64,000 nucleotides of DNA from Entomomonas moraniae (GCF_003991975.1 NZ_CP029822.1:1860001-1924000); one strand, 5' to 3'. Shown: positions 1 to 11,773, counted from the stretch's first letter. The notes: generated by a model not told the origin, from the letters alone. Translations and numbers: made by a program.

Positions 1-373
1 CTAATTTTCGTAATAGCTCCATTGCTTCATCAATCACCTCTTCAGTCGATTGATTGTCTGAAGCTTTTCTAGCCACAAGCATCGACTCAAAAGCTCGTAA
101 ATGAACACTAGCAGGTAAACTTTGTGGTAAATAAACCACTTGTTTAGCACGCTCAGAAAAATGAGCAGCTAACAGATCTTTACCCTCAAACATCACCTTA
201 CCAACAGAGGGCGTCAGTCCTGCCATGGCCTTTAATAAGGTTGACTTACCACTGCCATTAGGCCCCAAAAGTGTAGTAACTTTCCCTTCAGCAATATGCT
301 CAACGGTTAGATTATCAATAACTTTTCGTCGACCGTAGGAAACACTTAAGGTATCAATTAATAAATCGCTCAT
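1..373 (-). CDS. Iron/siderophore ABC transporter ATP-binding protein (partial, C-terminus outside window)
   Basis: ATPase of a FecE/BtuD-type metal-chelate importer, coupling ATP hydrolysis to periplasm-to-cytoplasm transport. About 124 N-terminal codons are present. They begin MSDLLIDTLSVSYGRRKVID and contain the Walker A motif GPNGSGKST near residue 37 and a Q-loop-like stretch (VVYLPQSLP) near residue 85. The signature and Walker B motifs lie beyond the window edge. The ATG at 371-373 overlaps the permease stop codon (ATGA), so it is translationally coupled as third gene of the operon binding protein-permease-ATPase. Family assignment is firm; the substrate is not readable from sequence, but the upstream Fur box argues for iron. 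Confidence 0.9.
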   Translation of the reverse strand, partial: MSDLLIDTLSVSYGRRKVIDNLTVEHIAEGKVTTLLGPNGSGKSTLLKAMAGLTPSVGKVMFEGKDLLAAHFSERAKQVVYLPQSLPASVHLRAFESMLVARKASDNQSTEEVIDEAMELLRKL

Positions 374-1437
374 CAATTTCCTCTTGCTGTGGTACGGAAA
401 ATAATCGCTAAAAAGAAAGGAATGCCAATAAGCGAAGTAATAATCCCTACAGGAATTAACACACCGGGAATAATACTTTTAGACACCACAGATGCTAATG
501 AAAGAATCAATGCTCCTGATAAAGCACTGGCAGGCAAATAAAACCGATGATCTTCGCCAAATAACATTCTAGCAATATGAGGCCCTACTAAACCAATGAA
601 TCCAATTGTTCCCACGAAGGCAACTGCTAATCCTGCCAACACACTGATTCTAAATAAACTAGCTAAACGTAGCCGTTTTATATTAATACCAAAACTGGCT
701 GCTCTATCCTCACCTAGTCGCAAGGCTGTCAATTTCCAAGCAGAGTTCATTGAAAAAGGAAATGCTATAAATAATACAATGGCTAATAAACTTATATTTT
801 GCCAATCAGCACGTGACATACTACCCATTGTCCAGAAAACCAATGCTTGTAATGCCTCAGCCGTCGCCACATACTGTAATAGAGCAACTAATGCACTAAA
901 AGTAAAGCCGATAGCAATACCAAATAAAACGATGACGCTGGTATTTGCTTGCCGCCAACGCGCTAAAAGATCCAACAACATGGTTGCCAGTAAAGCAAAA
1001 ACAAAGGCATTCCCCGCAACTAGCCACTTAGAATCAACACCAGGTATCCCAACATTAAGGATAAGCCCTAGTGCTGCTCCAAAGGCAGCAGCTTGTGAAA
1101 CACCTAATGTAAAAGGGCTGGCTAGCGGATTATTAAGTACCGTTTGCATTTCTGCACCCGCCAAACCTAATGAAGCCCCCACTAAAACAGCTATTAATGC
1201 TTGAGGTAAACGAATATCCCAAATAATAATTCTATGGGTAACAGAAGCAGAACTTGGGTCGAAGATAATCCGAACTAAGTCAGTAAGACCCAATCCCGAG
1301 GAACCAATAGATAAATCAACTAATAATGAAATAAGAATGGCTAGCAGTAACATCGCTAGCCAAAATACTCGCTTTACAATAATTTTCTTATAATGATCAG
1401 CTATAGAGGATTTCTCGACAGTCATACCATCAATCAT
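373..1437 (-). CDS. FecCD-family ABC transporter permease
   Basis: Inner-membrane permease of a metal-chelate/siderophore importer (BtuC/FecCD family), 354 aa, with about ten hydrophobic segments. It carries family stretches such as GASLGLAGAEMQTVLNNPLA and GTIGFIGLVGPHIARMLFG, the latter being the cytoplasmic coupling region that contacts the ATPase. The length is typical. The ATG at 1437 overlaps the binding-protein stop (ATGA) and has AAGGA about 7 bases upstream, which supports this start over the internal ATG at 1425. It works with the binding protein and the ATPase on either side. Confidence 0.93.
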   Translation of the reverse strand: MIDGMTVEKSSIADHYKKIIVKRVFWLAMLLLAILISLLVDLSIGSSGLGLTDLVRIIFDPSSASVTHRIIIWDIRLPQALIAVLVGASLGLAGAEMQTVLNNPLASPFTLGVSQAAAFGAALGLILNVGIPGVDSKWLVAGNAFVFALLATMLLDLLARWRQANTSVIVLFGIAIGFTFSALVALLQYVATAEALQALVFWTMGSMSRADWQNISLLAIVLFIAFPFSMNSAWKLTALRLGEDRAASFGINIKRLRLASLFRISVLAGLAVAFVGTIGFIGLVGPHIARMLFGEDHRFYLPASALSGALILSLASVVSKSIIPGVLIPVGIITSLIGIPFFLAIIFRTTARGN

Positions 1438-2552
1438 TTAGCATCCTTAAGATCTACCCAATAGGTACCTTCAATATTGACGGGTAAAAACTCTTGTAGC
1501 TCATTAAAGGTTTCTTGAACATCAACATCACTAAATAATTCTGGGTAGAACCATTTAGCAAAAGCTTCTATCGCAATAATATTATAAGGAGAGTTATAAA
1601 AATTATGCCAAATACCGTGAGTATTGCCATCTTTCACCGCGGTGAGAGCATTAACCCCTGTACGATTTGCTAAACGTTTCAGGCTTTGCGCAGCCGCTTC
1701 TTTATTAACACCTAACCCCTCTCTTAATCCAACCTTAACATCGTTTGAACCTGTACCACTCAAAATATACACTTTAGGGTCAACACTCAGCACATGTTCT
1801 AAACTAATCTCACCTATAACCGCGGGTAAAATATCAGCAGCTATATTATGCCCTCCCGCCGCCTCAATAAACTCACCTAAGTTACCATTACCCGCTGTGT
1901 GACAACAGGTAGGCGACTTAATTTCAGGTAACATCTCAATAAATACTGAAGGTCTTTGATCTGCGGGAATCTTAGCGACGCGTTCTTGTATACGGTTTAA
2001 GTGTTTTTCATAAAAGGCAATGTACTTATTTGCTATTTCTTCACGATGTAATACCTTACCTAAAATCTTCATGCTAGGAATTGTATTTTTCATAGGGTGT
2101 TGGCGAAAATCGATAAACACGACAGGCACACCTGCTTTTTGTAGTTTTTCAACAAGCGGGTTAGTGACTCCTGGCCCATGCCCAGCGATACCAAAAATAG
2201 CAATATCAGGATTAAGCGACATCACTGTTTCAGGGTTAACACTGGCCTCTGAGGTTTGCCCAATTAAAGGGATATCTTTTATCTGAGGGAATTTCTTTAA
2301 ATACGCATTATAACCATTCACATCCGTTGTTTTTAATTCGCCTTGCCAACCAACAACACGTTTAACAGGATTTTCTTTATCTAAAAGAGCTAAACTATAC
2401 AACATCCGCCCTTCACCTAAGATTATTCTTTCTACTTTTTCAGGTATTTCAACTGTTTTCCCTGTAATATCAGTAACGGTCTCGGCCTGCACCGTCCATG
2501 AGAACATCAATGCAAGTGCAGAAGCAGCGCAGACTTTAGGCAATTTAAACAT
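1434..2552 (-). CDS. Periplasmic iron-siderophore/heme-type ABC substrate-binding protein
   Basis: Class III periplasmic binding protein (TroA/BtuF/FecB fold), 372 aa, that captures a metal chelate and delivers it to the permease. There is a clear signal peptide (residues about 1-23, ending TVQA), then a DITGKTVEIPEKVERI start that is characteristic of the fold. A CCHTAGNGNLGEFIEAAGG segment near residue 220 occurs in a subset of iron-chelate binding proteins. It is the first gene of the operon, preceded by a Fur box about 40 bases upstream, so iron-repressed expression is likely. The exact ligand (siderophore, heme or other chelate) cannot be told. Confidence 0.9.
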   Translation of the reverse strand: MFKLPKVCAASALALMFSWTVQAETVTDITGKTVEIPEKVERIILGEGRMLYSLALLDKENPVKRVVGWQGELKTTDVNGYNAYLKKFPQIKDIPLIGQTSEASVNPETVMSLNPDIAIFGIAGHGPGVTNPLVEKLQKAGVPVVFIDFRQHPMKNTIPSMKILGKVLHREEIANKYIAFYEKHLNRIQERVAKIPADQRPSVFIEMLPEIKSPTCCHTAGNGNLGEFIEAAGGHNIAADILPAVIGEISLEHVLSVDPKVYILSGTGSNDVKVGLREGLGVNKEAAAQSLKRLANRTGVNALTAVKDGNTHGIWHNFYNSPYNIIAIEAFAKWFYPELFSDVDVQETFNELQEFLPVNIEGTYWVDLKDAK

Positions 2553-2588
2553 TATAAAACTCCTATTAAATGAACGGAGTTATTATAT

Positions 2589-2601
2589 GATAATAATTAT
2601 C
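2589..2601 (-). promoter_or_regulatory. Fur box upstream of iron ABC operon
   Basis: GATAATAATTATC is a perfect 6-1-6 Fur half-site pair (GATAAT-n-ATTATC). It is followed at 2605-2616 by GAGAATGCATTT, which looks like a further overlapping hexamer. It sits 37 bases upstream of the binding-protein start, where a repressor would block transcription of the operon. Identification rests on the match to the Fur consensus. Confidence 0.8.
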
Positions 2602-2657
2602 AAATGAGAATGCATTTTATTATCTTAAATATCGACAATCTCATAAACTAATAAAAA

Positions 2658-3356
2658 CTACAATGGAATAAAATGACCTACTAAATAAGTGACTATCATC
2701 GTCAGCATCCCTACGATTACATTCCTCATAACAGCCTTCTGCTTGGGTGCGCCGCCCAAATAGGCACTAACATACCCAGTTAAAGCCAAGGCCAATAAAA
2801 CAATAAAAAAAGTCACAACCACTCTTATAGGAATAGGCAATAATGTAATCGCTAGTAGAGGTAAAATAGCGCCACAAGTAAATGAAAACATTGAAGATAA
2901 CGCAGCACTCCATGGATTAACATACTCATCTAACGTAATATTAAATTCAGCTTCCGTATGTGCGGCCAAAGCATCTTTATCCATTAACTCTTTAGCCACC
3001 TCTTTAGCCAAACGGGGAGACACGCCTTTTTTCTCATAAATATCGGCTAGCTCTTGCAACTCACCTTCATAATCTGTTTCTATCTCATCGGCTTCTTTTC
3101 TTACAGCAGCCTCTTCTGTATCACGCTGAGTACTGACTGACGTATACTCACCACCCGCCATAGAGAGTGCGCCAGCAACTAATCCAGCTAATCCAGCGAC
3201 AAAAACAGTCATTGTATCGTGAGCGGCGCTGGCAACACCAATCACCAAACCGGCTATAGAAACAATACCATCATTAGCACCTAAAACTCCTGCTCGTAAT
3301 ACATTCAATCTATTTGTGATATCTTTATTTTCTTTAGTAACTACAGGCTGATTCAT
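2658..3356 (-). CDS. VIT1/CCC1-family iron/manganese transporter
   Basis: Integral membrane protein of the VIT/CCC1 family, which moves Fe2+ or Mn2+ out of the cytosol. The N-terminal LRAGVLGANDGIVSIAGLVIG segment and the following helix SMAGGEYTSVSTQRDTE are family hallmarks; the glutamate-rich stretch after it (EAAVRKEADEIETDYEGEL) is the cytoplasmic metal-binding region. Three further membrane helices complete the C-terminus. The frame can start at a TTG (3368) overlapping recO, but the ATG at 3356 has GAG about 8 bases upstream and is preferred (232 aa). It lies immediately upstream of the Fur-box iron importer, pairing uptake with detoxification. Confidence 0.88.
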   Translation of the reverse strand: MNQPVVTKENKDITNRLNVLRAGVLGANDGIVSIAGLVIGVASAAHDTMTVFVAGLAGLVAGALSMAGGEYTSVSTQRDTEEAAVRKEADEIETDYEGELQELADIYEKKGVSPRLAKEVAKELMDKDALAAHTEAEFNITLDEYVNPWSAALSSMFSFTCGAILPLLAITLLPIPIRVVVTFFIVLLALALTGYVSAYLGGAPKQKAVMRNVIVGMLTMIVTYLVGHFIPL

Positions 3357-3360
3357 TTTA

Positions 3361-4050
3361 CTACTCAATAGATAAATTATTAAATAATTGCCGACTCATT
3401 AATGGCTTACCTTGCAGATGAACAGCTAATACCTGCCGCATCAAACGTTTAGCCGATGCTAATACACTTGCCGAAGCCCAACTTAACTCATTCATCGCCA
3501 ATAAGTCTCGGCCATAAAAAGCGCCTGATTGTAGTTGCATTATTTTTTGCAGACCATTTTCAGGGTTATACATGTAAAAATCATCGGCTTGCACAGGTTC
3601 TCCATCAACTGTTTCAACCAATGAAAAAACACCACCTAACTCATGCAATAATTGCCACTCAAAACCACGTAGCAAAGGTTCAATAAACGTTTCTGATGAT
3701 AACTGTTGTAGTGTTTTTTGATAGTAAATAAACAATTGTGGACAAGCATCTTCAAGGGGAAGTAACTTAATGAGTAACTCATTCAAATAAAAACCGCTGA
3801 ATAAATTTTTACCTTGCAACAATAAAGGATGATGAGTAGCCTCAATCGATTTAACAGTTTTTAACTCACCTTTACCTACCAAACTAATAGACAATGGCAT
3901 AAAGGGCCGAGCAATCGATCCTGCACTTGTACGCGCTTTTCTCAAAACAGCACGGAAACGCCCCTCAGCTGTAAAGAAATCAACTAACGCACTTTGTTCT
4001 CGATATGGCTTACTGTGTAATACAAAAGCTTGCAAATCAAAATTATTCAT
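3361..4050 (-). CDS. recO: DNA repair protein RecO
   Basis: RecO, 229 aa, mediates RecA loading on SSB-coated ssDNA in the RecFOR recombination pathway. The N-terminal OB-fold begins with FVLHSKPYREQSALVDFFTAEGR and continues RFRAVLRKAR, both typical. The family zinc-finger cysteines are not evident, as in many proteobacterial RecOs. In most pseudomonads recO sits with era and pdxJ; here it is separated from them, next to the VIT transporter gene and divergent from the J-like gene. Confidence 0.9.
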   Translation of the reverse strand: MNNFDLQAFVLHSKPYREQSALVDFFTAEGRFRAVLRKARTSAGSIARPFMPLSISLVGKGELKTVKSIEATHHPLLLQGKNLFSGFYLNELLIKLLPLEDACPQLFIYYQKTLQQLSSETFIEPLLRGFEWQLLHELGGVFSLVETVDGEPVQADDFYMYNPENGLQKIMQLQSGAFYGRDLLAMNELSWASASVLASAKRLMRQVLAVHLQGKPLMSRQLFNNLSIE

Positions 4051-4183
4051 TTAACAGTATACTACAACACCTTTATCTCTAACATACGATAATAGTCTCA
4101 CATCTTGGATATAAGACTTTGGCAACTAAATGCTATTTAGATATAATGATAAAAAGCATTTATTATTTAAAAGATTATATACC

Positions 4184-5278
4184 ATGGCCACGAATTATTA
4201 TAAGATTTTACAGGTATCCACTACTGTATCAAAGGAAGAAATAGAAAACGCTTATCGTCAACTCATAGGGAAATGGCAACATCTTCGTGCGCAACAAACG
4301 CCTGAAATGAAAGCACGCTCTGATAAACTCATTGCGATGATAGAAGAAGCCTATCACATCCTCTCTGTTGAAAAAACACGTGCTATTTATGACCGTCAAC
4401 TTCAACAAACAGAAGATACTAACTCACCCACAATTACGCCAAAAGAGCTTCCAAAAGAAACACCACCACCTACAAAAAAAAGCCCTATTCGTCTATTTGC
4501 CGCTTTAGCCGTTCTTTTGGTGATAGCAATCATCATTTACGTATTATTCATCCCCAATGGCCTATTTGAACAAGCTAACACGACAGTATTAGAGTCAACA
4601 CCTGTACCAACGCCAAAACAACAGACTGCCGCCGCCCCACGAGGGAAACCTTTAAAAGAAGAAGAACCAACACCGCCCTTAAAAGATCAAACTACTCCCC
4701 CTCAAGTTAAAGAATCTACAGAGGAAACATCACAACAAATACAAAATAACATAGTTTTTAAAGAGCCCAAGGATAAGGAGGGTAAGGACATAATTCCCAC
4801 AACAGCATCTGACACAACAGTAGTGGATACTAATCAGTTAAAAAATGCTAATGATCCGACCTTAAAAGAAACAGCTAAACGCTTAGCAGAACTGACCAAC
4901 AACCATAAAAAGGTTGTAATTAATTTTAATACTCAATTTGTTGAGGCTAAAGCTTCAAACCAAAATGTCACACTAAATTTTATGGTGATTGATGGTATTA
5001 GCAACTCACGAACTATTTTGGATAGTTACCTCACTGAACGTTTTTTCTATGATAATCAAATCTGTGATGTTCAAAAAGACAATATAGCAAAAGGCATTTT
5101 ATTCACATTCGCTTATTACAATACGCAAAAAGAGCTTATTGGAAAATATTATATAGATAAACAAGTCTGCGATTCACCCATGGAAAAACGATTGATTAAG
5201 ACACCCACTAAGTATCAGTTAGACTCCATTGAAATAGGAGAAGATGGCAAACCTATTGCTGAGGATGAAACTAACTAA
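4184..5278 (+). CDS. J-domain-like membrane protein lacking HPD
   Basis: Protein of 364 aa with three parts. Residues about 4-72 resemble a J domain (YYKILQVSTTVSKEEIENAY, ending ILSVEKTRAIYDRQL). Residues about 103-122 form one membrane helix preceded by a proline/lysine-rich linker. Residues about 215-340 form a C-terminal region of unknown function with two cysteines that could pair (QICD and QVCD). The catalytic HPD that stimulates DnaK is absent: the loop reads GKWQHLRAQ. The frame is open from 4130, but the ATG at 4184 starts exactly at the J-like domain. A cytoplasmic N-terminus and periplasmic C-terminus are predicted. Its role is unknown. It overlaps holA by 8 bases tail to tail. Confidence 0.7.
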   Translation: MATNYYKILQVSTTVSKEEIENAYRQLIGKWQHLRAQQTPEMKARSDKLIAMIEEAYHILSVEKTRAIYDRQLQQTEDTNSPTITPKELPKETPPPTKKSPIRLFAALAVLLVIAIIIYVLFIPNGLFEQANTTVLESTPVPTPKQQTAAAPRGKPLKEEEPTPPLKDQTTPPQVKESTEETSQQIQNNIVFKEPKDKEGKDIIPTTASDTTVVDTNQLKNANDPTLKETAKRLAELTNNHKKVVINFNTQFVEAKASNQNVTLNFMVIDGISNSRTILDSYLTERFFYDNQICDVQKDNIAKGILFTFAYYNTQKELIGKYYIDKQVCDSPMEKRLIKTPTKYQLDSIEIGEDGKPIAEDETN

Positions 5279-6308
5279 GCGCCCGATCTAATCCACTAGA
5301 AAGGCCTGCTATATTTAATAACATATCAGCAAGGCCTTCCCAACAATCACCACTGGCTTGCCCTTTTATTTGTGCATCAACTTGCTGTGCTTTAATTAAC
5401 AGCTTACCCCATTGATTAGCGGTATATCGACTGACGGCTTGTTGAAATAATGCTTGGCGTTTTGACCAAATTGGCGGACGTACTTGGCCAAATGCCTTTT
5501 GTAGAGGAATACCTTGATCTGTTAACTGTGCTAATGTCATTAAAGCACGCAACTCTTTAGTTAATGTCCACAAAATCAATGTCTCAGCGGCCCCTTCTGA
5601 TTTAAGACCCTGTAACATTCTTAAACTATGAGCAGCATCACCCTGTAAAGCAACATCAACTAAACCAAAGATATCAAACCGTGCGCTATCTACCACCATT
5701 GCTTGGATATGATCAAGATTAACAACTGTTTCATTGGTCTCCATTAGCAGCTTTAATTTTTCAATCTCTTGAGCAGCCGCTAATAAATTCCCTTCCACCC
5801 GTAGCGTAAATAACTCTAAGGCATCAGGCATGATAGACAATCCTAACAAAGCCAAACGCTGTTTAATCCACTGAGGTAGTTGCGCTACCTCTACAGGCCA
5901 AATTTGTATAAATTGACAAAGTGAACTTTCTAATAACGTTTTGACCCATTTAGTTTTTACATCAAGTTTAGGAGCACTGATAATTAACAACGTATCTTCA
6001 GGGGGATTTTGTAAATAATCCAGAAATGCTTGTCCTTTATCTGACAAACTTGCACTTTTTAAGCGAAATTCGAATATACGTTTCTCAGCAAATAAAGACA
6101 TACTAGCCGCTTGGTCATATAACACTGACCAATCAAAATTAGCTTCCACATTAAATAGCTGCCGCTCAGAATAACCTGATGCTCTGGCAGCTTTTCGTAT
6201 ACAGTCTTCTGCTTCCATCGACAATAAGACTTCATCGCCCGTTACAATATACAATGGACTTAAGTGAGCCGTTAAATGTTGAGAAAGTTGGTTTAAATTT
6301 AACTTCAT
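5271..6308 (-). CDS. holA: DNA polymerase III subunit delta
   Basis: Delta subunit of the clamp loader, 345 aa, which opens the beta clamp within the DnaX complex. It starts MKLNLNQLSQHLTAHLSPLYIVTGDEVLL, matching the family N-terminus that contacts the clamp. It then has the degenerate AAA+ fold, and the C-terminal collar domain is seen around LILWTLTKELRALMTLAQL. It follows lptE in the usual leuS-lptE-holA order. Confidence 0.95.
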   Translation of the reverse strand: MKLNLNQLSQHLTAHLSPLYIVTGDEVLLSMEAEDCIRKAARASGYSERQLFNVEANFDWSVLYDQAASMSLFAEKRIFEFRLKSASLSDKGQAFLDYLQNPPEDTLLIISAPKLDVKTKWVKTLLESSLCQFIQIWPVEVAQLPQWIKQRLALLGLSIMPDALELFTLRVEGNLLAAAQEIEKLKLLMETNETVVNLDHIQAMVVDSARFDIFGLVDVALQGDAAHSLRMLQGLKSEGAAETLILWTLTKELRALMTLAQLTDQGIPLQKAFGQVRPPIWSKRQALFQQAVSRYTANQWGKLLIKAQQVDAQIKGQASGDCWEGLADMLLNIAGLSSGLDRALS

Positions 6309-6320
6309 AACAATATGAAA

Positions 6321-6341
6321 GAGCCTGTTATTAACAGGCTC
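6321..6341 (-). repeat. Intercistronic 21-base inverted repeat (lptE-holA)
   Basis: GAGCCTGTTA, a single T, then TAACAGGCTC: a perfect 10-bp stem with almost no loop, lying in the 46-base gap between lptE and holA. In the direction of these genes it is followed only by TTTCATATTG, a poor U-tract. It is more likely an mRNA 3'-end or stability hairpin than a full terminator. Confidence 0.55.
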
Positions 6342-6354
6342 TTTTGGTTAGCGT

Positions 6355-6978
6355 TTACTGACTGTTTAACTGTTCAATTTCATCGAGTGGAATGCTTTGT
6401 AAAAGTAATTTACGGCGCTCTTCCGCTGCTTTTTGACGCTGCTGCTTAGCCTCATCTTGTAAGCGTTTTTGCTCTTGTGCTTTTTGCTGTAACTCTTCTA
6501 ATTTCGCAGGAGAGATACTTTGTAAACGATAAATCAACAACGTAATCGCATTTCCTCTTAACTCTTGATCTAAGCGATTTTTTTGTAACTCATCTGCTAC
6601 AATATTATTAATATCGCTAACATATTGCCCACGAGCCTCAACAGTATCTTCGACTAACAATAAATTATTCACACCGTAAATACGGTATTTTAATGTCAGT
6701 ATTTGCTCAATATCGGTTCCACGAATAGAACTTGAAAAAGCTAATGTTCTACTATTAATCGACGACGTGATAACAAGTTTATACATTGCTGTATCATAAA
6801 TTTTAACACCATGATCAGCGAGTCGCTCACGTAGCTCTTTAACAAGCGGACCATAGCGATCCCCTGCTGAAACAGCTAATTCTTTTATCTCTATTTTATC
6901 TTCACTAGTACCGCGTAAATGGAAACCACAGCCACTTAAAAGTGAAGCAATAATAAAAAAACCTACTAAACGCTTCAT
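6355..6978 (-). CDS. lptE: LPS-assembly lipoprotein LptE
   Basis: Outer-membrane lipoprotein that plugs the LptD barrel and helps insert lipopolysaccharide. The signal peptide MKRLVGFFIIASLLSGC ends in a lipobox (LLSGC), followed by GFHLRG, the family signature. The ATG at 6978 is chosen because it begins the lipoprotein signal and has GGAG upstream; an earlier ATG at 7011 would add 11 residues before the signal. The C-terminal 50 residues are a charged Gln/Lys-rich helix (LEELQQKAQEQKRLQDEAKQ) extending past the core fold. It sits between leuS and holA as usual. Confidence 0.93.
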   Translation of the reverse strand: MKRLVGFFIIASLLSGCGFHLRGTSEDKIEIKELAVSAGDRYGPLVKELRERLADHGVKIYDTAMYKLVITSSINSRTLAFSSSIRGTDIEQILTLKYRIYGVNNLLLVEDTVEARGQYVSDINNIVADELQKNRLDQELRGNAITLLIYRLQSISPAKLEELQQKAQEQKRLQDEAKQQRQKAAEERRKLLLQSIPLDEIEQLNSQ

Positions 6979-7010
6979 AAAATATGAAACTCCGCAATTA
7001 ATTTCTATCA

Positions 7011-9674
<2,664 letters not shown>

Positions 9675-9732
9675 TTAGACAGAGATAAAAAGATAAAGAC
9701 GCTAATCTCTATAAAAAACCTTTCATGGGTTA

Positions 9733-10284
9733 TTATTTGCTATGCTTTAATTGGTTGATTTCACTAATAACACGCTCTATAGTTCGTGCTAAAAACGCTT
9801 CTGTATCATTATCAATCACCTTACCTTCCACGATTTTTTTGCCTATATGGCTTAAAGCAGCCTCTTTTATAGGAAGCAAATGACAAAGCATAGAAGCAAA
9901 GGTTTCACGCAATTGGTATTGCGCACGAACACCGCCTAACTCTCCCATTGATTGTGTCACAAAAAACACAGGTTTATGCAATAAACAACTCTCAAAAGCA
10001 GGACGCGATAGCCAGTCGAGCGTATTTTTTAAAACACCGGGAATACCATGATTAAACTCTGGACTGACGACAACAACACCATCACAAAGCGAGACTAATG
10101 AGCGGGCATCAGTCACCGACTTAGGCAAAACATCAAGCTCTAAATCACCATTATAATGAGGGAGACTACCAATATCTAATAGCTCTATAACAGCTTGTGG
10201 CTTAGCCTTCTCGATGAGTGTTTGTAAAATAGCACTAGAATACGAGGCTTTTCGTAAGCTACCTGAGATTCCAACTAAACGCAT
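9733..10284 (-). CDS. NADPH-dependent FMN reductase (ChrR/azoreductase-like)
   Basis: Flavodoxin-like oxidoreductase, 183 aa. The N-terminal GISGSLRKASYS loop binds the FMN phosphate, and the SPEFNHGIPGVLKNTLDWLSR segment is the family signature around the flavin ring. Members reduce quinones, azo dyes or chromate with NAD(P)H; the natural substrate is not predictable. It lies between leuS and thrC, downstream of a hairpin that ends thrC. A paralogue sits at 50458-51021. Confidence 0.87.
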   Translation of the reverse strand: MRLVGISGSLRKASYSSAILQTLIEKAKPQAVIELLDIGSLPHYNGDLELDVLPKSVTDARSLVSLCDGVVVVSPEFNHGIPGVLKNTLDWLSRPAFESCLLHKPVFFVTQSMGELGGVRAQYQLRETFASMLCHLLPIKEAALSHIGKKIVEGKVIDNDTEAFLARTIERVISEINQLKHSK

Positions 10285-10312
10285 AATATCACCTTAAATA
10301 ATCTAATAATTA

Positions 10313-10339
10313 AATAAGGGAGCATTTAGCTCCCTTATT
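10313..10339 (-). terminator. Terminator after thrC
   Basis: AATAAGGGAGC, loop ATTTA, GCTCCCTTATT: an 11-bp perfect stem just after the thrC stop. In the minus direction it runs into TTTAATTATTAG, a moderate U-rich tail. Confidence 0.7.
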
Positions 10340-10347
10340 CTTATCAT

Positions 10348-11757
10348 TTATAGAGGCTTGCCTCTATTACCGTGCTGACTTACAAAACTTTGTACTTGGC
10401 TTAAATCATTTGCCAACACTGTACAACGTTCTTCCCGTTTGAATAAATCTACTAGATGAGCAGGTAATTCAATATTTTTAGCGATACCTGCTTTCTCTAC
10501 CGCTTCTGGGAACTTGACAGGATGGGCTGTACCTAATGTCACCATCGGTAAAGCGAGGCTACGACGGCACATTCTTGCTGCACGCATCCCAATAGCCGTA
10601 TGAGGGTCAAGTATCTCACCAGATTGTTTAAACACTTGAGTAATCGTTTCACAGGTTTCAGCATCAGAGACCGCTAATGAGTCAAACAGCTTACGCGTTT
10701 CTGTCCAACGGTCATCTTCAACAGATAATTTGCCTGTTTTCTTGAAATTATCCATTAACTCAGCGACTAATTGACCGTTTCTACCATGCAAATCAAATAG
10801 TAAACGTTCAAAGTTGGAAGAAACCATAATGTCCATTGAAGGTGATAAAGAGGGATGTAACTGATCTTTATCATAATGATTACCTGACATGAAGCGATGT
10901 AAGATATCATTACGGTTTGTTGCCACAATCAACTGATTGATAGGTAAGCCCATATTACGTGCTAAATAGCCCGCAAAAATATCACCAAAGTTACCCGTTG
11001 GCACCGAAAACGCCACCGAACGTAATGGCGAACCTAATTGTAAAGCCGCATAAAAATAGTAAACGATTTGCGCCATAATACGCGCCCAATTGATGGAATT
11101 TACTGCAACAAGGCGTGTTCCTTTCAAAAAGGCTTGATCTGCAAAACTGGCTTTAACCATTTCTTGGCAATCATCAAAATTACCTTCAATGGCAATATTA
11201 TGAATATTGTCACCTAAAATAGTCGTCATTTGGCGGCGTTGCACTTCAGACACACGATTATGGGGATGCAGAATAAAAATATCGACATTATCACAACGGC
11301 GACAGCCTTCAATCGCGGCTGAGCCGGTATCGCCAGAAGTAGCACCCATAATTACAACGCGCTCATTACGCTTAGCGAGTACATAATCAAGCAAACGGCC
11401 TAATAATTGTAATGCGAAGTCTTTAAAGGCCAAGGTTGGGCCATGAAATAACTCTAGTACCCACTCATTACCGGCTAACTGACGTAAAGGAGCAACTGAT
11501 TGATGAGCAAATACACCGTAGGTCTCTTCAAGAATCTTTTTAAAGTCTGCGTCAGGGATACAGCCATCTACAAAAGGACGCATTACTTTAAAGGCTAATT
11601 CATGGTAAGCCAAACCTGACCAACTGCTAATTTCTTCAACAGTAAAGCGAGGTAAACTTTCAGGTACATAAAGGCCACCATCTGAAGCGAGACCAGCCAA
11701 TAAAACATCTTCAAAATTGAGTGCGGGAGCTTTTCCGCGAGTACTTATATAGCGCAT
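10348..11757 (-). CDS. thrC: Threonine synthase
   Basis: PLP enzyme, 469 aa, converting O-phosphohomoserine to threonine. The N-terminal MRYISTRGKAPALNFEDVLL and the PLP-lysine region (HGPTLAFKDFALQLLGR) are diagnostic. The glycine-rich ATSGDTGSAAIEG loop binds the PLP phosphate. It lies 16 bases downstream of hom in the classical pseudomonad hom-thrC operon and is closed by a hairpin. Confidence 0.96.
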   Translation of the reverse strand: MRYISTRGKAPALNFEDVLLAGLASDGGLYVPESLPRFTVEEISSWSGLAYHELAFKVMRPFVDGCIPDADFKKILEETYGVFAHQSVAPLRQLAGNEWVLELFHGPTLAFKDFALQLLGRLLDYVLAKRNERVVIMGATSGDTGSAAIEGCRRCDNVDIFILHPHNRVSEVQRRQMTTILGDNIHNIAIEGNFDDCQEMVKASFADQAFLKGTRLVAVNSINWARIMAQIVYYFYAALQLGSPLRSVAFSVPTGNFGDIFAGYLARNMGLPINQLIVATNRNDILHRFMSGNHYDKDQLHPSLSPSMDIMVSSNFERLLFDLHGRNGQLVAELMDNFKKTGKLSVEDDRWTETRKLFDSLAVSDAETCETITQVFKQSGEILDPHTAIGMRAARMCRRSLALPMVTLGTAHPVKFPEAVEKAGIAKNIELPAHLVDLFKREERCTVLANDLSQVQSFVSQHGNRGKPL

Positions 11758-11773
11758 AGTGACTACACTTTTA

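Noticed and set aside
596-1204. Plus-strand open frame of 202 codons
   Set aside because: It lies wholly inside the FecCD permease on the other strand, has no recognisable domain and no ribosome-binding site; a shadow of the real gene.
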